Notes: generated by a model not told the origin, from the letters alone. 64,000 nucleotides of DNA from Bacillus sp. EB600 (GCF_024494385.1 NZ_JAEVLT010000001.1:310001-374000); one strand, 5' to 3'; shown: positions 10,226 to 19,671, counted from the stretch's first letter. Made by a program: numbers and translations.

Positions 10226-11860
10226 TCATTCCATTTTTTTCTTTTGAAGTTGATCCTCTGGCATCGTTAGATTTGTATCTTCTAAGATTGCTTCCATCTC
10301 TCTTGTTAGACCGTACCAATTCTTATTGGTATGGGCAGCAACCCAAATTTCCCCGTTTTTGCGTTGAATCCAAATCCTGCGGTGATTCCAATATGCTCCT
10401 TGAATAACACCTATCATAAAAATAATACCGCCTAAAATAATCGCCCAAATAGTTGAATCCTTTCTTACTGTAAGTCCCGAGACATTCTTTGTACCAATCC
10501 CTCTAAATTTCATTTTATACTCATTATTTCCAAATGGTTCAATGGTTTGTTTGATTGCAACAAAGCTTGTTTCGCCCTTCGGTTTATCGGGAGCAGTCAT
10601 TCGAAAAACGAAGGCAGGATTATTAGGTATTCGTGATTTTGTTGATGGCTCGCCGCTTTTTGAAAATTCAAAATCAGGAAAATAGCTTAAAACTTCTACT
10701 GAATAACCATTACCTAGATCATATTTTTCTTTAGGATCAAATAAATTTATGGTTAAATCGCCATATGGCTGATTTGTTTGTTTATTGATGAACGTAAACG
10801 TCATGGTATTAAGCTCGTCCAATTTATAATCTACCTGATATAAAGAATAGCCATTGAAAGTCAAAGGATGATTGACACGGATTTGATAGTCTTTTACCTT
10901 TTTTAAATCTGGCTTTTCCCCTGTAATTGTCCTCTTTGCTGTTTGATATAGAGTTACATTAGATTGATAATTTTTTGGAATCATTCCAACACGGTCAATC
11001 GTGGCCTCAAAAGCTTTATTATCCTTGTTTTTATTATAATCCTGTTTAATGAATTGATTATTTGTAACAAAGTATTCCCCGTTGGTTTCTGGGATTACTT
11101 TTGTCTCTCCCTCACGTATCCACATGACTTTATCCACATACATTCCAGGAATAAACCTGAGCATTCCGCCAATGAGAAAAATAATTAAACCAATATGATT
11201 TATATAAGGACCCCAGCGGGAAAACCGATTTTTTTCCGCTAATAAATCGCCATTTTCTTCTCTAATGTGATAGCGCTTTGCCTTTAAACGCTCTTTAACC
11301 TTTATAAGGGAATCAGCTTCAATTACATTCTTTGAAATAGCAAACAAGCGCTGACGGTTTAAAAATCCTTCATGTCTGGTGACTCTTTGAGCCTTTAAAG
11401 CTTTATATAAGGGTATAACACGGTCAAGACTGCAGATAACAAGAGAGACTCCTATTAATGCCATTAACAACAAATACCACCATGAACTATATAAATTATT
11501 AAAGCCTAATTCAAAATAGAGTTTTCCAACCCAACCATACTGATCCTGATAATATTGTTCTGCAGGCATAGTTTGTGGAATATACATCTCCTGCGGCAAA
11601 ATAGTTCCAACAGCAGAAGCTACTAAAGTAATTAGGATTAGCCAAACGCCCACTTTTACCGAAGAAAAAAAGTTCCATATTTTATCGATTAATGTTTTAT
11701 TATACGTTTGTGAGCGGCGCGCACTGCCCTCATAACGCATGTCGATCATTTGCTTTTGCTTATCCTGCTCATCCTCTTCCAGCAGTACCTTCCCGCATGC
11801 CTCACAGAAAAACGTCCCATGTGGATTGACATGCCCGCATTCACATTTAACATCATTCAT
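10226..11860 (-). CDS. resB: Cytochrome c biogenesis protein ResB
   Basis: 544 residues, the usual ResB length. An N-terminal zinc-ribbon-like motif (CECG and CEAC at residues 6-23) precedes membrane helices near 55-75, 125-145 and 205-230, a large extracytoplasmic domain and a final helix near 475-495. It is a core System II cytochrome c maturation protein working with ResC. The ATG at 11860 was chosen because GTGGGGAG lies 8 bases upstream; the frame also opens at a GTG 18 bases earlier, inside the ribosome binding site. Nearly contiguous with resA (about 20 bases). Confidence 0.94.
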   Translation of the reverse strand: MNDVKCECGHVNPHGTFFCEACGKVLLEEDEQDKQKQMIDMRYEGSARRSQTYNKTLIDKIWNFFSSVKVGVWLILITLVASAVGTILPQEMYIPQTMPAEQYYQDQYGWVGKLYFELGFNNLYSSWWYLLLMALIGVSLVICSLDRVIPLYKALKAQRVTRHEGFLNRQRLFAISKNVIEADSLIKVKERLKAKRYHIREENGDLLAEKNRFSRWGPYINHIGLIIFLIGGMLRFIPGMYVDKVMWIREGETKVIPETNGEYFVTNNQFIKQDYNKNKDNKAFEATIDRVGMIPKNYQSNVTLYQTAKRTITGEKPDLKKVKDYQIRVNHPLTFNGYSLYQVDYKLDELNTMTFTFINKQTNQPYGDLTINLFDPKEKYDLGNGYSVEVLSYFPDFEFSKSGEPSTKSRIPNNPAFVFRMTAPDKPKGETSFVAIKQTIEPFGNNEYKMKFRGIGTKNVSGLTVRKDSTIWAIILGGIIFMIGVIQGAYWNHRRIWIQRKNGEIWVAAHTNKNWYGLTREMEAILEDTNLTMPEDQLQKKKME

Positions 11861-11879
11861 TATTAAAACTCCCCACACC

Positions 11880-12407
11880 TTATGGTTTAATTTGGTTCAT
11901 TAAATCCCTGACCGTATCCTCCGTTAATTGGCCGGTGAAGTATTTAACCACTTTTCCGTTTTTGTCAATTAAAAAGGTTGCAGGAAGCGGGTCTATTCCG
12001 TAGGCAGCTTGAACTTGGCCATCCTTATCAATTACAATTGGAAAATCGAGATTATGACCTTCAGCAAATTTCGTAACAGCAAGGTTTGATTCACTTACAT
12101 TAACAGCTAAAACTTGTACCCCTTTATTCTTAAACTGATGATACTGATTGTTAATGTAGGGCATTTCGGTCTCACATGGTTTACACCATGTGCCCCAGAA
12201 ATTGAGAAACACACCCTGACCTTTGTATTCAGAAAGTTTATGTTTATTGCCCTGCATATCTGTCAATACAAAATCAGGGGCCTTTTCACCGACTGCTACT
12301 TTCATTTGCTGATCTTTAGTGAAGTTTTGATATAATGTATAGACAACCGCAACACCTAGTATAAGTAAAATGAGCGTTCTTATCAGTAAGCGTTGTTTTT
12401 TTTTCAT
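11880..12407 (-). CDS. resA: Thiol-disulfide oxidoreductase ResA
   Basis: 175 residues: an N-terminal membrane anchor (about 8-25) and an extracytoplasmic thioredoxin fold. The active site is WCKPCETEMP: both cysteines are present and the Glu three residues after the second Cys, important in ResA chemistry, is kept, but the usual CEPC reads CKPC here. It reduces apocytochrome c cysteines before haem attachment. The ATG at 12407 follows GGGGGAGG by 5 bases; a TTG 15 bases upstream would lie across the ribosome binding site. First gene of resABC. Confidence 0.95.
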   Translation of the reverse strand: MKKKQRLLIRTLILLILGVAVVYTLYQNFTKDQQMKVAVGEKAPDFVLTDMQGNKHKLSEYKGQGVFLNFWGTWCKPCETEMPYINNQYHQFKNKGVQVLAVNVSESNLAVTKFAEGHNLDFPIVIDKDGQVQAAYGIDPLPATFLIDKNGKVVKYFTGQLTEDTVRDLMNQIKP

Positions 12408-12510
12408 AAGTTCCTCCCCCAATGAACCTTAAAAATCATTTAATCTAACTATACCATTTATCAACATAAACGCAGTGAAAACGGATTAAATTTCATTTGA
12501 AATTTTTTAT

Positions 12511-13245
12511 TTAATGTTTTTTAAGCGTCTCCATTGCAAGTGCTCTCAACTGCTTAACCTCATGTGGAGTAAGCTCTCTTGCATCCCCTGAATTTAATCC
12601 CCCCAAAGTTAAAAATCCATAGCGTTCGCGCTTTAGCTTTACTACATCGCTTCCAATTGCCTCGAACATTCTGCGAACCTGTCGATTTCGTCCTTCGTGA
12701 ATCGCGATTTCAATAATCGCGGTTTGTTTTTTATTGTCTGCCGATAACAATTTTACCCTTGCTGGAGCTGTTTTCCCATCGTCAAGCAAGATTCCTCTTT
12801 CAAGCTTTTTTAAATTTTCCTTAGATGGAATACCTTTTGTTTTGGCAACATATACTTTTTCAACTTCCCCACGAGGATGCATCAGTAGATTAGCAAACTC
12901 CCCATCGTTGGTCATAATAAGTAATCCGGAGGTGTCATAATCGAGACGGCCGACTGGATAAATCCTCTCTTTTAAGTGAGGGAAGAAATCGGTAACAACT
13001 TTTCTTCCTTTATCATCCTGAACACTTGATATAACGCCGCGAGGTTTATATAAAAGAAAATAAACAGGTTCTTCCCTTTCAATTTGGACCTCATTAACTT
13101 CCACTTTATCAGATGAAGTAACCTTTGTTCCAAGCTCAGTTACAATTTTACCATTTACCTTTACTTTCCCATCTTTAATAAGCTCTTCAGATTTTCTTCT
13201 TGATGCAATACCCGCACGGGCTATGACTTTCTGCAATCTTTCCAT
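12511..13245 (-). CDS. rluB: 23S rRNA pseudouridine synthase RluB
   Basis: 244 residues. N-terminal S4 RNA-binding domain (about 1-60, RLQKVIARAGIASRRKSEEL) and a RsuA/RluB-type pseudouridine synthase domain with the catalytic Asp in VGRLDYDTSGLL and the downstream GRNRQVRRM motif. It modifies a uridine near the peptidyl transferase region of 23S rRNA (family knowledge). It lies between resA and the spm genes as in B. subtilis, with 100-180 base gaps on both sides, so it is probably its own transcription unit. Confidence 0.95.
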   Translation of the reverse strand: MERLQKVIARAGIASRRKSEELIKDGKVKVNGKIVTELGTKVTSSDKVEVNEVQIEREEPVYFLLYKPRGVISSVQDDKGRKVVTDFFPHLKERIYPVGRLDYDTSGLLIMTNDGEFANLLMHPRGEVEKVYVAKTKGIPSKENLKKLERGILLDDGKTAPARVKLLSADNKKQTAIIEIAIHEGRNRQVRRMFEAIGSDVVKLKRERYGFLTLGGLNSGDARELTPHEVKQLRALAMETLKKH

Positions 13246-13357
13246 TTACTACCACCTCAATGTATACTTTCACAAAAAATTCATTTTCTTTCCTTAAGAA
13301 TTATGACATAATTTCTTCTATTTTCAAAGTAACGTATAGTAACAAAACTCAAAAAAA

Positions 13358-13392
13358 CAAGTCTTTATGGTTTTTATACCAAAAATGACTTG
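13358..13392 (-). terminator. Probable terminator of the dacB-spmA-spmB operon
   Basis: Imperfect hairpin CAAGTC(A)TTTTTGG / AAAAACCATAAAGACTTG on the minus strand followed by TTTTTTT. Confidence 0.6.
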
Positions 13393-13424
13393 CTTCTTTA
13401 CATTTTTATTATTTTCATCGAAAA

Positions 13425-13961
13425 TCACTTTCTCCCAAACATAAAAGCAACAACTACAATGGATACAACGATGCCGAAAATATCTGCTAACAGACCAACT
13501 TTTAAAGCATCACCCATTTTTTTGATTCCTACAGCACCAAAATAAACAGTTAAGACATAAAAAGTCGTATCTGTGCTGCCTTGCAATACAGATACAAGTC
13601 TGCCAATAAATGAGTCTGGGCCATGAACTGCGATTAAATCGCTTGTCATCCCAAGAGCAGCCGTTCCGGAAATCGGTCGGATAAGGGCAAGCGGAATGAT
13701 TTCTGCTGGGATCCCCAAATAGGCCATTGCGGGACGAATCCACTTTGTCACAGCTTCTAGTGCACCTGAAGCACGAAAAACGGAAATGGCGACAAGCATG
13801 CCAACTAGATAGGGAATGATCGAAAAAGCAATTTTAATTCCTTCCTTGCCACCCTCAACAAAGCTTTCATAGGTTGGAACCTGTTTATAAGTTCCATAAA
13901 TAAGAATAAAACCAATCAATGCTGGAATAAAGCCAAGTGATAACATTGATAATATTTCCAT
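13425..13961 (-). CDS. spmB: Spore maturation protein B
   Basis: 178 residues, hydrophobic, with about four membrane helices and the nucleoside-recognition (Gate-like) domain of the SpmA/SpmB family. It is needed with SpmA and DacB for spore core dehydration and heat resistance (family knowledge). The start follows GAGG by 4-7 bases. It lies 6 bases after spmA, the last gene of dacB-spmA-spmB. Confidence 0.94.
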   Translation of the reverse strand: MEILSMLSLGFIPALIGFILIYGTYKQVPTYESFVEGGKEGIKIAFSIIPYLVGMLVAISVFRASGALEAVTKWIRPAMAYLGIPAEIIPLALIRPISGTAALGMTSDLIAVHGPDSFIGRLVSVLQGSTDTTFYVLTVYFGAVGIKKMGDALKVGLLADIFGIVVSIVVVAFMFGRK

Positions 13962-13967
13962 TCGCCC

Positions 13968-14555
13968 TCATCCTTTACGGCTTCTTCGGTAATGATAGAA
14001 ACGGTCAATTAAAATAGCTCCAATTGCAGAAATAAATGTTGCAATTAATGTTGGAACGACAATTTCAGTTGGCGAGGCAGAATGATAGGTCATTCTAATT
14101 GCGATCACAGTCGATGGGATGATGGTAATGCTCGCCGTATTAATAGCTAAGAAGGTGACCATTGACCTGCTGGCTGTTGTTTTCCCCCCGTTTAACTCCT
14201 GTAGCTCTTCCATTGCCTTTATGCCTAGCGGTGTCGCTGCGTTCCCTAACCCAAACATGTTTGCAATCATGTTTGATAAGATATAACCCATTGCTGGGTG
14301 GTTCGGAGGTACTTCAGGAAAAAGACGTTTCACAACCGGCCGAAATAATTTAGATAGTCCTTCAAGAAGCCCAGACTCTTGAGCAATCCGCATCATCCCA
14401 AGCCAGAAGACAAGGACGCTAATAAGACCGATACAAAGGGTAACCGCTTCCTTTGCCCCCATAAAGACCGCTTTATTTATTTCCTCCATCGTTCCATTTA
14501 CAATCCCAAAAACAATTCCAATTAACGTCATAATTACCCAGATATAGTTAACCAT
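13968..14555 (-). CDS. spmA: Spore maturation protein A
   Basis: 195 residues with several membrane helices, a Gate-type domain and the conserved stretch MFGLGNAATPLGIKAMEEL. Partner of SpmB in spore maturation. Its start overlaps the dacB stop by 8 bases, which indicates translational coupling within the dacB-spmA-spmB operon, a mother-cell unit controlled by SigE in B. subtilis. Confidence 0.94.
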   Translation of the reverse strand: MVNYIWVIMTLIGIVFGIVNGTMEEINKAVFMGAKEAVTLCIGLISVLVFWLGMMRIAQESGLLEGLSKLFRPVVKRLFPEVPPNHPAMGYILSNMIANMFGLGNAATPLGIKAMEELQELNGGKTTASRSMVTFLAINTASITIIPSTVIAIRMTYHSASPTEIVVPTLIATFISAIGAILIDRFYHYRRSRKG

Positions 14556-15684
14556 TTGTTTTCACACCAAGAATAGATAGAAAAACATTTGAGAAAAATT
14601 CCAATAAACCATGCTTGTTTTCTTTCTCGGTTTTACTTTGATAATAAATAGGTACTTCCTTTATTAATTTTCCATCTAGATAGACTTCAGCGCTTCCAAC
14701 AGGTCCTGTTTTTTGCTTTGGAGAATATTTTTTTACCTTATAAGTGATCCGAAACAGCTTCATTTCGTCAGGAGTAGCCGGATAAACTAGAGAATTTCTT
14801 ATAAATAGGCTGCCATTAAATCCGTTATTCTTCCCTACATCGATTTTCCCCTTCGAGAGGACCTCAGCCATGTCAAACCCGTTAAATCCATTTTCATACA
14901 TTGAAATATGGTCATCCCAATCATTCGAATCATTAATAGTGACAGCAATTAGTTCCATGTCCCCTTTTTCAGCAGTTGTAACAAGTGTTCTTTTAGCCAG
15001 TTTCGTATAACCCGTTTTCCCACCTGTAGAATATTTGTACTTTGTCAACAATCTATTTTTATTTTTCCAAATCCTATCCCAGCTTTCGGTAGGGTTCGGT
15101 GCACGATATACCTTCGTTCCAGCAATCTTTCGATAAAGATCGTTATTCATTGCATACCGCGTTAGCAAGGCCATGTCATATGCTGTTGAATAATGATCAT
15201 TGTGATCATCAAGCCCATGTGGATTCGCAAAGTGTGTATTAAGCATCCCGATTTCTTTCGCTTTTTGATTCATTAGAAATACAAAGCCATCAACGCTGCC
15301 GCCCACATATTCTGCAATCGCAACAGCAGCATCATTTCCTGAGCGCAGCATTAAACCGTACACTAAATCCTTTAATTTAATTTTTTCACCTGCCTTTAAA
15401 TAGACCGATGAACCTTCAGTATGCACAGCACGTTCACTTACCGTTACGTATTTATCCATTTTTCCAGATTCAATTGCTATGATCGCTGTCATGATTTTCG
15501 TTATGCTTGCAATTCTTCTTTTTGTAAATGCGTCTTTCTCAAAAAGGATTCGACCTGATTTTTGTTCCATTAAGATAGCGCTTTTTGCACTTACGGAAAC
15601 GGAAGCATTCACCTTTTGAGGAATGTTTGTAAAAACGATTGAAAATACAAGGGCAAAAATGAATAACACCGAAACCATTCTCAT
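14548..15684 (-). CDS. dacB: Spore cortex D-alanyl-D-alanine carboxypeptidase DacB
   Basis: 378 residues. Signal peptide at about 1-27 (cut near NAS), then a penicillin-binding transpeptidase-like domain with SxxK (SITK), SGN (RSGNDAAV) and KTG (GKTGYT) motifs, and the C-terminal DacB-type domain. It trims peptide side chains of spore cortex peptidoglycan and so sets cross-linking. Promoter-proximal gene of dacB-spmA-spmB; an AGGAG-containing ribosome binding site precedes the ATG. All three catalytic motifs are intact. Confidence 0.94.
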   Translation of the reverse strand: MRMVSVLFIFALVFSIVFTNIPQKVNASVSVSAKSAILMEQKSGRILFEKDAFTKRRIASITKIMTAIIAIESGKMDKYVTVSERAVHTEGSSVYLKAGEKIKLKDLVYGLMLRSGNDAAVAIAEYVGGSVDGFVFLMNQKAKEIGMLNTHFANPHGLDDHNDHYSTAYDMALLTRYAMNNDLYRKIAGTKVYRAPNPTESWDRIWKNKNRLLTKYKYSTGGKTGYTKLAKRTLVTTAEKGDMELIAVTINDSNDWDDHISMYENGFNGFDMAEVLSKGKIDVGKNNGFNGSLFIRNSLVYPATPDEMKLFRITYKVKKYSPKQKTGPVGSAEVYLDGKLIKEVPIYYQSKTEKENKHGLLEFFSNVFLSILGVKTNG

Positions 15685-15810
15685 CAGATAACCTCGTCTC
15701 CTTGTTTTATTTGTACAAGTTTATGCAGGTTACGTTTTGTTATGACTAAAATCAAAAGCGGTACTAGACAGTCAGCAAAGTTCAAAGATAGAAATTCTGA
15801 TAATACTAAA

Positions 15811-15850
15811 AAAAACAAAAGAGAAAACTGTACCCGACAGTTATCTCTTT
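15811..15850 (-). terminator. Intrinsic terminator of sodF
   Basis: Fourteen-base stem 15818-15831 with 15837-15850 (one mismatch) and a minus-strand run TGTTTTTTTT. Confidence 0.8.
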
Positions 15851-15864
15851 ATAACCAGACCCTA

Positions 15865-16755
15865 TTAAAATGGCTGCCATTTTATTTCTCTAGCTCTTTC
15901 AAACCGCATTTCAACTTCATTCCAATTGACTACTTCCCACCAGTTCTTAATATATTCCGCCCGATTATTTTTATATTGGAGATAGTAAGCGTGCTCCCAC
16001 ACATCTAGAACTAGGATAGGAATGGTGTCCCATTGTGTTACTTGCATATGCCTTTCCGATTGTAATACTTCTAAATGCCTTGCTCGCGGCGACCAAACCA
16101 AAAGCGCCCAGCCGTTCCCTTCTACTTGTTTTGCTGCCTCAGAAAAGTGATTCTTAAAATGAATGAAGCTCCCAAAATAACGATCCATTTCATTTAAGAG
16201 CTGTCCTGTTGGGTTTCCACCCCCATATGGGCTCATATTTTGCCAAAAAATTGTATGAAGATAATGCCCAGAACCATGGAATGCCAACTCCCGTGACCAA
16301 TGCTTAATGAGAGAAAAGTCATTAGTTTCCCTTGACAATTTTAGCTCAAGCTCGGCTTTATTTAGCCCCTCAACGTAGGATTGGTGGTGTTTATCATGGT
16401 GGAGCCTCATAATTTCTTGAGAAATAAATGGTTCAAGCGCATCATAAGAATAGGGGAGGTCTGGCAAGGTATGATTTCCAGGAGAAACAACAAATTCTGA
16501 AACCCAAATATCACCAATATCTTGTTTTCTTTTAAAATAAGTTTCCATTTCCGCGTGAATCGTTTCAGCCTTCGATTGCAAGTCAACCAGAGCCTGATCA
16601 GATAATGGCGAAGAGACACTTTCAATCAAACCTGTAAATTGATCCAATTTATCCCACAGTTCTGAGTTTTCATCTACCTTCTCAGATGCTAGAAAGTTTT
16701 TCATTTCCTCATTCCAATCAAACAACTCATGCACATACCTTTTAAAGCGGTCCAT
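15865..16755 (-). CDS. sodF: Superoxide dismutase, Fe/Mn family, with N-terminal extension (SodF-like)
   Basis: 296 residues. The catalytic domain starts near residue 93 (LPDLPYSYDALEPFIS) and has the metal ligands in LHHDKHHQSY, GHYLHTIFW and the Asp and His of LDVWEHAYYLQY. About 90 residues precede it, helical and charged, without a clear signal peptide. Ordinary SODs of about 200 residues lack this part, but the B. subtilis SodF type (about 280 residues) has a similar extension. It converts superoxide to oxygen and peroxide. Whether Fe or Mn is used cannot be read from sequence alone. It is monocistronic, with its own terminator. Confidence 0.88.
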   Translation of the reverse strand: MDRFKRYVHELFDWNEEMKNFLASEKVDENSELWDKLDQFTGLIESVSSPLSDQALVDLQSKAETIHAEMETYFKRKQDIGDIWVSEFVVSPGNHTLPDLPYSYDALEPFISQEIMRLHHDKHHQSYVEGLNKAELELKLSRETNDFSLIKHWSRELAFHGSGHYLHTIFWQNMSPYGGGNPTGQLLNEMDRYFGSFIHFKNHFSEAAKQVEGNGWALLVWSPRARHLEVLQSERHMQVTQWDTIPILVLDVWEHAYYLQYKNNRAEYIKNWWEVVNWNEVEMRFERAREIKWQPF

Positions 16756-16847
16756 TCTTCCCCTCCTAATCTGCTTTTGCTGATTGTTTCCTTCACTTCA
16801 TCACAATTAAAGGTATGAATGAACGGTTTAATTATTCTTATCGAAAT

Positions 16848-16898
16848 AAAAAGGGTTATTCGATCAGGCTTTTAAAACCCGTTCGAATAACCCTTTTT
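16848..16898. terminator. Intrinsic terminator after ypuI
   Basis: Sixteen-base perfect stem AAAAAGGGTTATTCGA (16848-16863) with 16883-16898. A/T runs on both sides; it lies 7 bases after the ypuI stop. Confidence 0.85.
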
Positions 16899-16905
16899 AT
16901 ATTTA

Positions 16906-17394
16906 TTATTTTGACTGAATAATTTTTGTCCGATAATCTGTTTCGTAAAATTCAAGGTCTTCTCTAATTCTTTGGAATCCACCTTCAAGTCCTTTAACTA
17001 ATTGACGAAGGCTTTCCGGAACTTCTTTATAGAATTTAATTGAATTTCTTCCTGTATAGGCTGAACGGCTATCTTCGTACCATGCATCAATCTTTGGTGA
17101 AAAGAATTCAACAATACATTGATGATAAATTCTGTATAAGGTTTTTTCTGCTGCTGCTTTTTGGAAAGGCTCACTTTGAATTAAAATTTTACAAGCATCA
17201 AGGCTTTCTTCACTATATACAAGCAGCTTACGAAGTGTAGAAAAAACTACTTTATAATAAGCGCGCTCTTCTTCGCTTCCAGGATTAAACTGTGACAGAG
17301 TCGTTTCATTTGCATAATCTTCAAGTGTTTTTATGGTATTCGTTAAAAATTCTTCAACTTCTTTTAACTGCGATTTCACAAGAGTATTTCCCAC
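16906..17394 (-). CDS. ypuI: YpuI family protein (DUF3907)
   Basis: 162 residues, soluble, mostly helical and acidic, with no signal peptide or known catalytic motif. Conserved features of the family include ESLDACKILIQSEPF, AAEKTLYRIYHQC and EFYETDYRTK near the end. Function unknown; the family is restricted to Bacillaceae and sits near spm and scp genes. The GTG at 17394 is chosen because GGGGGAG stands 6 bases before it; an upstream TTG would overlap that site. It follows the uncharacterised 139-codon gene by 30 bases and probably shares its transcript. Confidence 0.82.
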   Translation of the reverse strand: MGNTLVKSQLKEVEEFLTNTIKTLEDYANETTLSQFNPGSEEERAYYKVVFSTLRKLLVYSEESLDACKILIQSEPFQKAAAEKTLYRIYHQCIVEFFSPKIDAWYEDSRSAYTGRNSIKFYKEVPESLRQLVKGLEGGFQRIREDLEFYETDYRTKIIQSK

Positions 17395-17424
17395 GATTAT
17401 CTCCCCCAAATGGTTAACTTAAAA

Positions 17425-17844
17425 TTATTTTGGCTGCATAATGAACTCAAGCGGTGACCGAAGCTCATACCCTTTCTTTTGTTGAAGAGATCCAAAAATT
17501 TCAGGCAGCTTATTATAATTGATTTCTTTAAAGTATGCAGCAAATTCTTGTTTGGAATTTAAATAAAGTCGTTTTCGGTGGCGCAATTCAGGATCTTTTA
17601 ATAGGCAAACAAGTGCCACTATATCCTTAAAATACACACTATTATCACCTTCACCAAACAATGGATCTTGTTTAAAAGGAGTAAATTCATCAAAGATTTC
17701 ATCAAAATACCTTATATACAGCACATGTAGTTTCTTTTCTTTCCCATCATCAATAAAAGTAAGTTCACTTTTATTAAAAAAATCTTCGGGAGTATTTGAT
17801 TTTGTCTTTTCTAACTCAAAGCCTTTGCAAGCAATAATCTTCAA
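17425..17844 (-). CDS. Uncharacterised 139-residue protein upstream of ypuI
   Basis: I do not recognise this family. The frame has a TTG start preceded by AAAGGAG at 8-base spacing and stops 30 bases before ypuI, so it is translated and likely cotranscribed. The product is soluble and predicted mixed alpha/beta, with an aromatic/acidic patch (YIRYFDEIFDEF) and a basic segment (LRHRKRLYL). There is no signal peptide, membrane helix, cysteine cluster or nucleotide-binding motif. It lies between scpB and ypuI, where I recall no equivalent gene in B. subtilis. Confidence 0.7.
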   Translation of the reverse strand: MKIIACKGFELEKTKSNTPEDFFNKSELTFIDDGKEKKLHVLYIRYFDEIFDEFTPFKQDPLFGEGDNSVYFKDIVALVCLLKDPELRHRKRLYLNSKQEFAAYFKEINYNKLPEIFGSLQQKKGYELRSPLEFIMQPK

Positions 17845-17920
17845 TTTGGTTGCTCTCCTTTTTCAAAACAGTATCCAAATTTAAATTCTTTCTTTATTTT
17901 AACACAAATAAAGAACGTTT

Positions 17921-18517
17921 TTAAACTTTCGAATCAATTGTCTCCTGAAATCTTTCAAAAAATAAATCTGCTTCCGCTTGGACATATTCCTCATTTACTT
18001 TTTCCGGAAGAGGCGGCAATTCCTCAAGGCTTCTTAAACCAAAATAATCGAGAAATTCTTTTGTTGTTCCATACAAATAAGCCCTGCCGGTTCCCTCTGC
18101 TCTGCCAATCTCTTTAATTAACGCCTTAGCAGTTAGCGTTTGCAGTGGCCGCTCTGTTTTTACTCCGCGGATTTCCTCAATTTCTGCTCTTGTGATTGGC
18201 TGTTTATAAGCAATTATCGCTAAGGTTTCCAATGCAGCTTGTGATAGAGCTGTTGTACTTGGAGAGTCAACAAGCCTTTTTAAATAGGCAGCATTTTCTT
18301 TTTTTGTTACTATTTGATATGTTCCTGCTAGCTGCACAATTGTTAATCCTCTGTTTTGATCTTGTTCATAATCTTGTCGTAAGTTTTCAATCATCTCTTT
18401 GACTAAATGATTTTCGACTTCAATAACCTCAGATATTTGTTTTAGAGAGAGCCCTTCATCCCCAGCTGTAAAGAGCAGGGCTTCTATAATACTGCTCCAA
18501 TTAATTATTTCCAACAA
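17921..18517 (-). CDS. scpB: Segregation and condensation protein B
   Basis: 198 residues with the two winged-helix domains of ScpB ([21 protein letters not shown], then [20 protein letters not shown]). It binds ScpA and regulates the Smc ring in chromosome segregation. The start is one of two adjacent TTG codons (18517 or 18514) after GAAGGAG, so it overlaps the scpA end by 17 bases; translational coupling is likely. Confidence 0.95.
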   Translation of the reverse strand: MLEIINWSSIIEALLFTAGDEGLSLKQISEVIEVENHLVKEMIENLRQDYEQDQNRGLTIVQLAGTYQIVTKKENAAYLKRLVDSPSTTALSQAALETLAIIAYKQPITRAEIEEIRGVKTERPLQTLTAKALIKEIGRAEGTGRAYLYGTTKEFLDYFGLRSLEELPPLPEKVNEEYVQAEADLFFERFQETIDSKV

Positions 18518-19283
18518 CCATTTCTCCTTCCTCGATTGCTTCTACAAAAATTTCGCTGAAATTTTTATCCTGCTCAACATCTATTTCTTTTCTTTTAATT
18601 AGTTCTAAAATGGCCAGAAACGTTACAACAATATGTTCTTTACTAGAATGTGGAAATAAATCATTGAAGCTTTTCCGTCCTTTTATACGCCGCAACTCGT
18701 CCAATATTTCCGTCATTCTTTTATCAATTGATATTTCCTGGCGCGCGATTTTCGTCGACAGCGGCCGCTGCAATTTTTTTCTTCTTACTAGCTTTTGGAA
18801 CGCTGCCAGCATGTCATAAAGGGAAACGTTAAGGTCCGTTTTTTCAGGCTTAATTTCCTTTGCATAATCTGATAAATCACTTGGCGGTTTTGTATACATC
18901 AAACTTCTTTCTTCTCCCATTATTTTTAAATCCTTGGCCGCTTCCTTGTACTTTCGATATTCAATAAGACGTCCGACCAATTCTTCCCGTGGGTCTTCCT
19001 CAATTTCGTAGCTTGAATCTTCATCCAAGCTTTCTTCCTCGTGTTTCGGTAAAAGCATTTTACTTTTAATCGCAAGCAAGGTTGCTGCCATCACTAAGAA
19101 CTCGCTGGCAACATCAAGCTCCAATTCGTTCATCGTGTGTATATAAAGTAAATATTGTTCGGTAATCTGCGCTACTGGAATATCGTAAATGTCAATTTCC
19201 AAACTATTTATTAGATGAAGAAGTAAATCAAGAGGGCCTTCAAACGCATCTATTTTTATGTTGTAATGCTCGTTTTGTTGCAT
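18501..19283 (-). CDS. scpA: Segregation and condensation protein A (kleisin)
   Basis: 260 residues. N-terminal kleisin domain that binds Smc ([17 protein letters not shown]), an acidic middle ([17 protein letters not shown]), and a C-terminal winged helix that binds the other Smc head. Part of the Smc-ScpAB condensin. The ATG at 19283 follows GGTGA by about 6 bases; a TTG 12 bases upstream is the alternative. Upstream gene of the scpA-scpB pair. Confidence 0.95.
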   Translation of the reverse strand: MQQNEHYNIKIDAFEGPLDLLLHLINSLEIDIYDIPVAQITEQYLLYIHTMNELELDVASEFLVMAATLLAIKSKMLLPKHEEESLDEDSSYEIEEDPREELVGRLIEYRKYKEAAKDLKIMGEERSLMYTKPPSDLSDYAKEIKPEKTDLNVSLYDMLAAFQKLVRRKKLQRPLSTKIARQEISIDKRMTEILDELRRIKGRKSFNDLFPHSSKEHIVVTFLAILELIKRKEIDVEQDKNFSEIFVEAIEEGEMVVGNN

Positions 19284-19424
19284 GATCTTCACCAAAATTC
19301 CTAAAAAAATTCGTCAAAAATATCATAGTGTGGCTATTTAATAGTATAGAGGAATCACCCCAGTTATCCAATAGAAAAATCAACCTGTTTGCCCCTGCAC
19401 TTGAAAACGGTCATTTCGCCTATA

Positions 19425-19451
19425 ACAAATTCAATATATCTACATATGATG
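19425..19451 (+). promoter_or_regulatory. Candidate SigK-type promoter before the YjcZ gene
   Basis: AC (19425-19426), exactly 16 bases, then CATATGATG (19443-19451), against the SigK pattern AC-N16-CATAnnnTA with one mismatch. Forty bases upstream of the start codon. Inference from pattern only. Confidence 0.35.
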
Positions 19452-19491
19452 AAGTGAAAAGAATTCAAAAACATTATGGGAGGTATTTCAT

Positions 19492-19590
19492 ATGGCTGAT
19501 GGAGTAGGATTTGGTTTTGGAGGCGGATTCGCGTTAATCGTCGTATTATTCATCTTGTTGATTATCGTAGGTGCTTCTTGGGTCTATTAA
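19492..19590 (+). CDS. YjcZ family sporulation miniprotein
   Basis: 32 residues: Gly-rich N-terminus (GVGFGFGGGFA) followed by one hydrophobic helix (LIVVLFILLIIVGASWV) and a terminal Tyr. This is the pattern of the YjcZ/YhcZ-like miniproteins annotated as sporulation proteins in Bacillaceae. GGGAGG lies 8 bases before the ATG and a strong terminator follows, so it is a monocistronic gene. A SigK-like promoter upstream would fit late mother-cell expression. Function unknown beyond the membrane location. Confidence 0.82.
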   Translation: MADGVGFGFGGGFALIVVLFILLIIVGASWVY

Positions 19591-19603
19591 TGAAACATTG
19601 CGG

Positions 19604-19640
19604 AAGCTTTCATGTTTGCCGCTGCAGCTAGACAATCAGC
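19604..19640 (+). repeat. Degenerate family B repeat fragment
   Basis: TGCGGAAGC head remnant and GCAGCTAGACAATC end remnant of the family B repeat lie 16 bases apart, between the YjcZ stop and its terminator. Confidence 0.4.
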
Positions 19641-19644
19641 ATGG

Positions 19645-19667
19645 AAGCCCGCACTTAGCGGGCTTTT
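19645..19667 (+). terminator. Intrinsic terminator of the YjcZ gene
   Basis: Perfect 8-base GC-rich stem AAGCCCGC (19645-19652) with GCGGGCTT (19658-19665), five-base loop, then T. Confidence 0.85.
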
Positions 19668-19671
19668 AAAC

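Noticed and set aside
12150..12190. Damaged ResA active site because CEPC reads CKPC
   Set aside because: Both cysteines and the downstream catalytic Glu are kept; a changed residue between the cysteines is common in this fold, so the enzyme is probably active.
12468..12488. Possible CcpA site (GTGAAAACGGATTAA) before resA
   Set aside because: Only the left half fits the cre consensus and the final C is missing; not enough to call.
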